This document shows, piece after piece, positions 56,700-64,000 of a stretch of 64,000 bases of DNA. The notes below the pieces were generated by a model. It ran no database searches, was not told where the DNA came from, and was given only the letters and a program-made list of their open reading frames with translations. A program made the position numbers and the translations under genes. Source of the DNA: Paenibacillus algicola (GTDB lineage: Bacteria > Bacillota > Bacilli > Paenibacillales > Paenibacillaceae); contig NZ_CP040396.1 of the NCBI RefSeq assembly GCF_005577435.1, positions 15,001-79,000 on the forward strand, in the 5' to 3' direction. Position 1 is the first letter of the stretch. Each line of letters opens with the position of its first letter.

Positions 56700-57604
56700 G
56701 GCTGGTTGGCCTCAACAGACAAGTGATTCCGGCATCTCAGGCCTCCATCTCGGTGCTCGATCATGGGCTGCTCTACGGGATGGGGCTGTTTGAGACCTTT
56801 CGTACTTACGACGGGGTGCCTTTTTTGCTGGACCGGCATTTAAAGCGATTGGAAGAGAGCTGCAGCGTGCTGGGCATTCCGTATACCCAGGATGACAGCA
56901 CCTTCCGGGACTGGCTGCAGGCTCTGCTTGCCGCTAACGACTTGAAGGATGCTTATGTGCGGTATACGGTAACGGCCGGAGAGGGCGGTCTCGGCTTGCC
57001 ATCTGGTATGTATGAAGCTCCGCAGGAGCTGCTTCTCGTGAAGCCGCTCCCCGTAATGCCTGACGAAGCGTATCAGAAGGGGAGAGGGCTACAGCTGCTG
57101 CATACACCCCGCAATACGCCGGAGACGCCGGTCAGGCTGAAGTCGCTGCACTACATGAACAGCATTATGGCCAAAAAAGAACTGCAAAGTTACCCGGAGG
57201 CCGTTGCGCTCCAAGCCGAGGGCTGCATGCTGACCGTAAACCAGGAGCTGGCGGAGGGCATTGTAAGCAATCTGTTTTTTATCCGGGAGGGCCACCTGTA
57301 TACGCCGGACATCGGCACCGGGATCTTGCCCGGTATTACCCGGGCGGCGGTGCTGGAGCTGGCGCAGCAGCTTTCCATTCCCGTCCATGAAGGCCGTTAT
57401 GGCTGGGAGGACCTGCTGGAAGCGGATGAGGTGTTTACGACAGGCTCTGTTCAGGAGCTGATGCCGATCACTTCTCTGCTCGCCCAGGGACAGAAAACCG
57501 CATTGGTAGGGTCTGGTGTCATGGGTCCGATTACGGGGCAGCTTTTACAGGCCTACCGGCAATGGACCGGGAACAGACAGGAAGGCAGGGGACTTCGAGG
57601 ATGA
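56696..57604 (+). CDS. pabC: 4-amino-4-deoxychorismate lyase
   Basis: The 302-aa fold-type IV PLP enzyme releases p-aminobenzoate and pyruvate. It has [15 protein letters not shown], the PLP Lys in LKSLHYMN and the cofactor loop [15 protein letters not shown]. Branched-chain or D-amino acid aminotransferases share the fold; position between pabA and folP supports PabC. ATGA overlaps at both ends. Confidence 0.94.
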   Translation: MRLVGLNRQVIPASQASISVLDHGLLYGMGLFETFRTYDGVPFLLDRHLKRLEESCSVLGIPYTQDDSTFRDWLQALLAANDLKDAYVRYTVTAGEGGLGLPSGMYEAPQELLLVKPLPVMPDEAYQKGRGLQLLHTPRNTPETPVRLKSLHYMNSIMAKKELQSYPEAVALQAEGCMLTVNQELAEGIVSNLFFIREGHLYTPDIGTGILPGITRAAVLELAQQLSIPVHEGRYGWEDLLEADEVFTTGSVQELMPITSLLAQGQKTALVGSGVMGPITGQLLQAYRQWTGNRQEGRGLRG

Positions 57605-58476
57605 GAATCACCGTGTACGAGCAGACATACAAGTGCGGTCAGACCGAGCTGAAGCTGGGCAGTGCTACACTGATCATGGGCATTCTGAATGTTACGCCGG
57701 ACTCTTTTTCCGATGGGGGCAGGTATCTGGATTCGGGGCGTGCTGTGGAGCATGCACTGAGGCTGGTGGAGGAGGGTGCAGATCTGATTGATATCGGGGG
57801 AGAGTCCACGCGTCCGGGACATCAGCCCGTCCGTGCTGAGGAAGAGCTGAGCCGGGTCATTCCGGTGATTGAGGCGATTCATAAAGCAGCGCCGCATATC
57901 CCGCTGTCCATCGACACGTACAAGGCGGAGGTAGCGCGGCAGGCGATACAGGCCGGGGCGCACATCATTAATGATGTCTGGGGCTGTAAAAAGGATCCCC
58001 AAATGGCAGCCACAGCCGCAGCACTGGACTGCCCGATCATTCTGATGCATAACCGTCAGGATGAGAACTATACAGATCTCATAGAAGATATGAAGAAGGA
58101 TCTGCTGGAAAGCGTAGATATTGCACTCCAGGCCGGCGTCAATCCCGCCCGGATTCTACTGGATCCCGGTATCGGATTCGCCAAAAATCACAGCCAGAAC
58201 CTGCAGGTCATGAGTGCGCTGGATGAGCTCGTTCACTTGGGGTATCCCGTGCTGCTGGCTACCTCGCGCAAGCGATTTATCCGCACCGCGCTGAACCTGC
58301 CGGTGGAGGATGTCGTCGAGGGAACCGCAGCTACGGTTGCGTTCGGGATCGCGCAGGGCTGTCAGCTGGTTCGGGTGCATGATGTGGCGCAGATGAAACG
58401 AACGGTGGCGATGAGTGATGCCATGCTTTACGCTTCACCCTGGTTGACCCGCAGGCTGCCTGCAGGAAGTATTTAG
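57601..58476 (+). CDS. folP: dihydropteroate synthase
   Basis: The 291-aa sulfonamide-target enzyme joins pABA to the pterin. It shows MGILNVTPDSFSDGG, DIGGESTRPGH, IDTYKAEVARQA, INDVWG, LDPGIGFAKNHSQNL and TSRKRFI. The start at 57601 overlaps the pabC stop (ATGA); the longer frame from 57562 is inside pabC. Confidence 0.97.
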   Translation: MRITVYEQTYKCGQTELKLGSATLIMGILNVTPDSFSDGGRYLDSGRAVEHALRLVEEGADLIDIGGESTRPGHQPVRAEEELSRVIPVIEAIHKAAPHIPLSIDTYKAEVARQAIQAGAHIINDVWGCKKDPQMAATAAALDCPIILMHNRQDENYTDLIEDMKKDLLESVDIALQAGVNPARILLDPGIGFAKNHSQNLQVMSALDELVHLGYPVLLATSRKRFIRTALNLPVEDVVEGTAATVAFGIAQGCQLVRVHDVAQMKRTVAMSDAMLYASPWLTRRLPAGSI

Positions 58477-58510
58477 TAACGATCAACGTTCAGGAAGGCG
58501 GTATGGATCC

Positions 58511-58873
58511 ATGGATAAGATGAGCCTGCGCAAAATGGAATATTACGCCTATGTCGGCGTATTTGAAGAGGAACGAAAGCTGGGACAGCGCTATTATGTG
58601 GACCTGGAGCTGGAGCTGGATTTAAAAGAGGCCGGGCTGCGCGATGACTTGACCCTCACGGTCAATTATGCGGAGGTCCACGAGCTGCTTCTCGGTGTGA
58701 TGAAAAACAAGCAATTCAAGCTGATCGAGGCTTTAGCGGAGTATATTGCAACCGAAGTGCTCCGCACTTATACTAGTATCGTTGCATTAACCGTTAAAGT
58801 AACCAAGCCGCATCCGCCTTTTGATATTCATTTTGAGGGTGTTACCGTAGAGCTGCACCGAACCAGAAAGTGA
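58511..58873 (+). CDS. folB: dihydroneopterin aldolase
   Basis: The 120-aa protein has YYAYVGVFEEERKLGQRYYVDLEL, NYAEVHELL, LIEALAEYIA and VTKPHPP, the usual FolB motifs including the catalytic Lys. It cleaves dihydroneopterin to hydroxymethyl-dihydropterin. It lies between folP and folK, 6 bases before the latter. Confidence 0.96.
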   Translation: MDKMSLRKMEYYAYVGVFEEERKLGQRYYVDLELELDLKEAGLRDDLTLTVNYAEVHELLLGVMKNKQFKLIEALAEYIATEVLRTYTSIVALTVKVTKPHPPFDIHFEGVTVELHRTRK

Positions 58874-58879
58874 GACGCC

Positions 58880-59431
58880 ATGATGAATGCACACACTACC
58901 TCTGAATGCTCAGAGGCTTATATTGCTTTAGGGGCTAATTTGGGAGATCGGGAACGAACGATGCTGGAGGCGCTAAGGCAGCTGGACAAGCACCCCAGCA
59001 TTCAGGTCCTCCGCTGCTCCAGTCTGTACGAGACCGAACCGGTAGGATATGTGGATCAGCCGATGTTCTTGAACATGGCCGCCGCCATCTCCACCTCGCT
59101 GTCTCCGCTTGAGCTGCTGGCTGTCATGCAGCGTATTGAGAGCCGTCTTGGCCGCAAACGGCTGGTCCATTGGGGCCCGCGCACGGTGGATCTGGATTTG
59201 CTGTGGATGACGGGACAGAACATGAACACCCGGGAGCTGATTCTTCCGCATCCGCGGATGCTGGAGAGAGCCTTCGTGCTGATGCCGCTGCGTGACATCG
59301 TTCCCGAGGATGAGCCTTCCGGCCTGCATATGACAGTCAAGACAGCGCTTGAGAGCTTGGAAGGAAAGGAAGGAATACAGCTTTGGAAAACATGCAGCTT
59401 GCACAGCGGATCCGCGCTTTCCGAAAGTTAA
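58880..59431 (+). CDS. folK: 2-amino-4-hydroxy-6-hydroxymethyldihydropteridine pyrophosphokinase
   Basis: The 183-aa kinase has AYIALGANLGDRERTM, YETEPVGYVDQPMFLN, GRKRLVHWGPRTVDLDLLW and LPHPRMLERAFVLMPL. These are the pterin and ATP sites. Its last 49 bases overlap yazB in another frame, which gives it a C-terminal tail a little longer than usual. Confidence 0.96.
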   Translation: MMNAHTTSECSEAYIALGANLGDRERTMLEALRQLDKHPSIQVLRCSSLYETEPVGYVDQPMFLNMAAAISTSLSPLELLAVMQRIESRLGRKRLVHWGPRTVDLDLLWMTGQNMNTRELILPHPRMLERAFVLMPLRDIVPEDEPSGLHMTVKTALESLEGKEGIQLWKTCSLHSGSALSES

Positions 59432-59589
59432 AGGGCCTGACCCAGCAGCAGCTGGCTGCGCAAATTGAGGTTTCACTTGCCGTGCTCGGAGCTGTGGAGC
59501 GGGGAAATCGGCGGGCTGACGAAGCTCTGCTTTCCCGAATTGCAGATGCTCTGGGTATTTCTTTAGACGAACTGACCCTGCGTGGTTGA
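59383..59589 (+). CDS. yazB: XRE-family helix-turn-helix protein YazB
   Basis: The 68-aa protein is a lone HTH: LAQRIRAFRKLKGLTQQQLAAQIEVSLAVLGAVERGNRRADEAL, a Cro/C1-type domain without a ligand part. It is conserved at this place in Bacillus but unstudied as far as I know. The TTG start at 59383 is backed by AGGAAGGAA about 7 bases upstream; ATG 59392 is an alternative. Confidence 0.88.
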   Translation: MENMQLAQRIRAFRKLKGLTQQQLAAQIEVSLAVLGAVERGNRRADEALLSRIADALGISLDELTLRG

Positions 59590-59632
59590 TCATAGAACCA
59601 TCATTGGAGGAAAGGGGTGAATTTAACTTCAC

Positions 59633-60652
59633 ATGCTGAAGATCGGAAAGATTGAGATGAAGAATCAGGTTGTGCTGGCGCCAATGGCCGGTGTATGCAA
59701 CCCCGCCTTCCGCTTGATTGCGAAGGAGTTTGGCACGGGCCTCGTCTGTGCCGAAATGGTGAGCGGGAAAGCGATCGTTCATGGCAACAAGCGCACCCAG
59801 GAGATGCTGTTTGTGGATGAGCGGGAGAAGCCGCTGAGCCTGCAGATTGTTGGCGGTGACCGTCCGTCTCTGGTGGAGGCGGCGAAGGTCGTGGACAAAG
59901 AGACTAATGCGGATATCATCGACATTAACATGGGCTGTCCGGCACCTAAGGTCACCAAAATGGACGCCGGCGCCCGCTGGCTCCTGGACTCCAACAAAAT
60001 CTATGAAATGGTAGCTGCAGTGGTAGACGCTGTCGATAAGCCGGTAACGGTTAAGATGCGGACTGGCTGGGACAGCGAGCATATTTTTGCGGTCGAAAAT
60101 GCACAGGCTGTGGAGCGTGCCGGCGGACAGGCGGTCAGTGTTCATGGACGCACCCGTGAGCAGCAGTATACAGGCCGGGCGGACTGGAGCATCATTAAGC
60201 AGGTGAAGGAATCCGTCTCGATCCCGGTGATTGGCAACGGGGATGTAGTGACCCCGGAGGATGCCCGGCGCATGCTGGATGAAACCGGCTGTGACGGCGT
60301 TATGATTGGTCGGGGCGCTTTGGGTAATCCCTGGATGCTGTACCGCACGATCCAATACCTTCACCACGGAGAGCTGCTGGATGACCCGTCGCCGCAAGAG
60401 AAGATCAAGATTGCTACCCTGCACATGGATCGCTTGATTGCGCTCCGGGGTGAAGAAGCAGCAGTACGGGAAATGCGGAAGCATCTGTCCTGGTACCTGA
60501 AGGGCTTGAAGGGCTCCGCCCGGATCAAGGATAGGATTATGGAAGGAACCCGACGGGATCAGATGGTTGAGCTGCTAAACACGTATGTGGACCAGCTGGA
60601 GGAATGCGCCGCAGGGGAGAGCATCTATCCCCAGACGATACCCGCTGGGTAG
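59633..60652 (+). CDS. dusB: tRNA-dihydrouridine synthase
   Basis: The 339-aa FMN TIM-barrel enzyme has [33 protein letters not shown] (catalytic Cys), [20 protein letters not shown] and [32 protein letters not shown]. It reduces uridines in tRNA D-loops and corresponds to B. subtilis yacF. The ribosome site is unusually distant: AAAGGGGTG ends about 15 bases before the ATG. Confidence 0.95.
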   Translation: MLKIGKIEMKNQVVLAPMAGVCNPAFRLIAKEFGTGLVCAEMVSGKAIVHGNKRTQEMLFVDEREKPLSLQIVGGDRPSLVEAAKVVDKETNADIIDINMGCPAPKVTKMDAGARWLLDSNKIYEMVAAVVDAVDKPVTVKMRTGWDSEHIFAVENAQAVERAGGQAVSVHGRTREQQYTGRADWSIIKQVKESVSIPVIGNGDVVTPEDARRMLDETGCDGVMIGRGALGNPWMLYRTIQYLHHGELLDDPSPQEKIKIATLHMDRLIALRGEEAAVREMRKHLSWYLKGLKGSARIKDRIMEGTRRDQMVELLNTYVDQLEECAAGESIYPQTIPAG

Positions 60653-60679
60653 CGTTTTCAAAACCTGCCGGTGTGCACA

Positions 60680-60708
60680 TTGACTTTTTGAAATGGTTCC
60701 CATATAAT
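60680..60708 (+). promoter_or_regulatory. sigma-A promoter of greA
   Basis: TTGACT (60680-60685), 17-bp spacer, TATAAT (60703-60708). A leader of about 110 bases follows. Confidence 0.85.
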
Positions 60709-60823
60709 TTCTCAGTATAATTTGCCGGAGCATCCGACAGACATCAGGGGGTTCTGATCCTCGGAGATTTGCATATAGTAGGGCATGATTTAAACTTTTT
60801 ACATGACAGGAGAATCGGTTGAG

Positions 60824-61300
60824 ATGAGCGATAAGGAAGTCATTCTTACACAGGATGGTCTGAAAAAGCTGGAAGATGAGCTCGAGAATCTGAAATCCGT
60901 TAAACGGCGCGAAGTTGCAGAGCGGATCAAGGTTGCCATCGGTTATGGCGACATCAGTGAAAATTCCGAGTATGAAGATGCCAAGAATGAACAAGCTTTT
61001 ATAGAAGGCCGTATTATCACTTTGGAAAAAATGCTCCGTAATGCCCGCATCATCAATAACGAGGATATTAGCACAGACGCGGTTGGCGTGGGCAACACGG
61101 TCATTGTGGAGGATATGGAGTTTGGGGATACGATGGAATACACCATCGTCGGCACTGCAGAATCCGACCCATTGAACAACAAGATTTCCAACGAAAGCCC
61201 GGTAGGCAAGGCGATTATCGGCAAAGCAAAAGGCTCGGTGGTTGATGTCAACGTACCAGCCGGCGTCATTAAATATAAAATTGTAGACATTAAGAAGTAA
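60824..61300 (+). CDS. greA: transcription elongation factor GreA
   Basis: The 158-aa protein has an N-terminal coiled coil with the tip [25 protein letters not shown], whose acidic residues reach the RNA polymerase active site, and a C-terminal FKBP-like domain ending [16 protein letters not shown]. It restarts backtracked polymerase by transcript cleavage. ATG 60824 gives the family length, with AGGAG 11 bases upstream; ATG 60803 lies before this site. Confidence 0.97.
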   Translation: MSDKEVILTQDGLKKLEDELENLKSVKRREVAERIKVAIGYGDISENSEYEDAKNEQAFIEGRIITLEKMLRNARIINNEDISTDAVGVGNTVIVEDMEFGDTMEYTIVGTAESDPLNNKISNESPVGKAIIGKAKGSVVDVNVPAGVIKYKIVDIKK

Positions 61301-61319
61301 GTTAGATCAGCATGCGCGG

Positions 61320-61347
61320 AAAGCTTCCTTTCGGGGAGCTTTTTTCG
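61320..61347 (+). terminator. greA terminator
   Basis: AAGCTTCC pairs with GGGGAGCTT (G-T allowed), followed by T6. Confidence 0.85.
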
Positions 61348-61356
61348 CTATGATAG

Positions 61357-62955
<1,599 letters not shown>

Positions 62956-63012
62956 GCGAGATACATGCTGCATAGAGCCTCCGGCCATCTGGCTGGAGCA
63001 ATGAACATATCT

Positions 63013-63057
63013 AAAAGGACCCTTCCGCGTTATGGCAACGTGAGAGGGTCCTTTTTT
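63013..63057. terminator. bidirectional terminator between lysS and tetR
   Basis: AAAAGGACCCT...AGGGTCCTTTT with an inner CGCGTT/AACGTG stem. T-runs follow on both strands (six on plus, four on minus), so it can serve both convergent genes. Confidence 0.88.
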
Positions 63058-63075
63058 ACATGCATGGGATGCAGA

Positions 63076-63714
63076 CTACGGCTGCTTGGGATCACGGCCT
63101 GACAGGCATGCGGCTGCAATCTCAGGCTTGCATATAGAATACAGGTGACGCTTTACCACAGATCGCATGAGATCTGGAGTCAGCTTCTCGGGTCTCATGA
63201 CAGCATGCATGGCAAGTCCGTCAATCAGTCCGTAAAAGCGCTCTGTCTCCAGTTCCTGATCCAGCTGCAAGGGCGCAAGCTCCTGCTGAACAAGAGCATG
63301 GACGATGGTGGAGAACAAACGGCGCATATCCTCGTCCACTTGACTTCGAAGTGAGCCGAGTGTGGGATCCGAGAAGGATTTGACGACAAACGCAAACCAT
63401 ACCTCCATTTCCTGACGAGTTTCTTCCTCCAGCGGCAAAATCTCATCTACCAATAAAGGAGCATCCTTCAAAACATCTCCCGTAAACGATATCCTGCTGA
63501 TTCGCTCGTTGACCCGCTGCGTGACAAGCTTCATGGCAAAAGCGAACAGCTCCGATTGTGTAGCAAAATAATGCCGCAGCGAGCCTGATGACAGCCCCGC
63601 CTCTTCTGCGATGTTGCGGACAGATGCATACTCCAGCCCATGCTGATGGATAACCCTCCACGCCGCGTGGGCTACTTTTTCTTTTTGCGCGTTGTGATCT
63701 ACGATTTTTGGCAT
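63076..63714 (-). CDS. TetR-family transcriptional regulator
   Basis: The 212-aa protein has an N-terminal TetR helix-turn-helix (AAWRVIHQHGLEYASVRNIAEEAGLSSGSLRHYFATQSELFAFAM, in pieces) and a variable helical ligand domain. Target and ligand are unknown; the divergent membrane protein gene is the likely target. The ATG at 63714 has no Shine-Dalgarno, and a TATACT lies 6 bases upstream, so it may be translated from a leaderless mRNA. The in-frame upstream GTG at 63750 also lacks a clear ribosome site. Confidence 0.88.
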   Translation of the reverse strand: MPKIVDHNAQKEKVAHAAWRVIHQHGLEYASVRNIAEEAGLSSGSLRHYFATQSELFAFAMKLVTQRVNERISRISFTGDVLKDAPLLVDEILPLEEETRQEMEVWFAFVVKSFSDPTLGSLRSQVDEDMRRLFSTIVHALVQQELAPLQLDQELETERFYGLIDGLAMHAVMRPEKLTPDLMRSVVKRHLYSICKPEIAAACLSGRDPKQP

Positions 63715-63734
63715 GGATAAAGTATAACATGTTG

Positions 63735-63753
63735 CTTGTTTATTTCGCACAAG
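63735..63753. promoter_or_regulatory. inverted repeat, candidate TetR operator
   Basis: CTTGT (63735-63739), 9-bp gap and ACAAG (63749-63753) form a dyad in the divergent region upstream of the tetR -10 box (minus TATACT at 63721-63726). Confidence 0.4.
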
Positions 63754-63803
63754 TGTGTTAACTTCTTTTTAAGACGACTGTACTAAAAAAGGAGTGCAAA
63801 GCT

Positions 63804-64000
63804 GTGATTGCCGCCCTCATTGTAGGATGTGAGATTGGATTTTGGGTGCTCGTGGTGGCCGGATTGAGTGCGAGATATCTTTTTGGAAGGAAGAAGCTTG
63901 GTGCGTTGCTGCTCGCCGCTACTCCTGTAGTGGATCTCCTGCTGATCACGGTTACTGTTCTGGATTTGAAAAATGGAGCCGAAGCAAAGTGGGTACACGG
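63804..64000 (+). CDS. membrane protein, N-terminal part (runs off the window)
   Basis: It begins at GTG 63804, 10 bases after AAAAGGAGTG. The visible 65 codons read MIAALIVGCEIGFWVLVVAG, a Tyr-Leu-Phe-Gly-Arg-Lys-Lys loop, then GALLLAATPVVDLLLITVTV and a short polar end: two transmembrane helices with a positive turn. I do not recognise the family. It diverges from the TetR gene and is probably regulated by it. Confidence 0.7.
   Translation, partial: MIAALIVGCEIGFWVLVVAGLSARYLFGRKKLGALLLAATPVVDLLLITVTVLDLKNGAEAKWVH

Overview
The window reads as chromosomal core DNA from a spore-forming, low-to-mid GC Firmicute, most likely Paenibacillus or a close relative. The gene order follows the Bacillus subtilis origin-proximal segment from the rrnA-csfB junction to lysS almost gene for gene. 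The protein set includes forespore and mother-cell sporulation genes (csfB, fin, spoIIE, spoVT, yabG, yabP, yabQ, sspF). GC is higher than in Bacillus, with very GC-rich patches in some genes. The genus is an inference from synteny and protein style, not from a search.

Layout. 1-1.8 kb: the 3' part of a 23S rRNA gene, a 5S rRNA and a terminator. 2-3.4 kb: a putative lipoprotein, a membrane protein on the minus strand and the anti-sigma-G gene csfB. 3.5-11.2 kb: a PLP decarboxylase with an in-frame 81-bp repeat array, then tmk, darA, yaaR, holB, ricT, yabA, trmN6 and rsmI (replication, c-di-AMP sensing, RNA modification). 11.3-14.1 kb: abrB on the minus strand, with a Spo0A box, diverging from an HD-domain gene and tatD. 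14.3-19.5 kb: a c-di-AMP riboswitch controlling a 3D-domain wall protein (yabE), then rnmV, ksgA, yabG, veg and sspF. 19.6-30.6 kb: ispE, purR, spoVG, glmU, prs, pth, fin, mfd and a PrsA-type foldase. 30.7-37.8 kb: spoVT, yabM, mazG, hup, rqcP, yabP, yabQ, divIC and yabR. 38.1-46.7 kb: spoIIE, yabS, yabT, tilS, hpt and ftsH. 46.8-54.3 kb: nadA-nadB-nadC, coaX, hslO, a membrane-anchored rotamase and cysK. 54.4-60.7 kb: the folate cluster pabB-pabA-pabC-folP-folB-folK-yazB, then dusB. 60.8-64 kb: greA, lysS, a TetR regulator on the minus strand and the start of a membrane protein that runs off the end.

How the parts fit. Growth functions (nucleotide salvage, folate, NAD and CoA synthesis, ribosome maturation, cell division) are interleaved with the sporulation sigma cascade. 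Readable promoters match the expected sigma factors: sigma-A at veg (two tandem, near-perfect), abrB, yabM, yabR, ftsH, nadA, greA and the riboswitch; sigma-H at spoVG; sigma-F at yabS-yabT; sigma-G at sspF and probably spoVT; a forespore type at csfB. The spoIIE promoter has the wide 21-bp spacer typical of Spo0A-activated sigma-A promoters. Many genes overlap by ATGA or TAATG, so translational coupling is common.

Novelty. This is mostly conserved core sequence and I do not see a defence island, prophage, insertion sequence or CRISPR array. The parts least explained by known families are a 92-bp structured inverted-repeat element between darA and yaaR, the 81-bp tandem repeat array inside the decarboxylase, an RGG-like tail on YabR, a direct repeat at the nadA promoter and a probable leaderless TetR gene.
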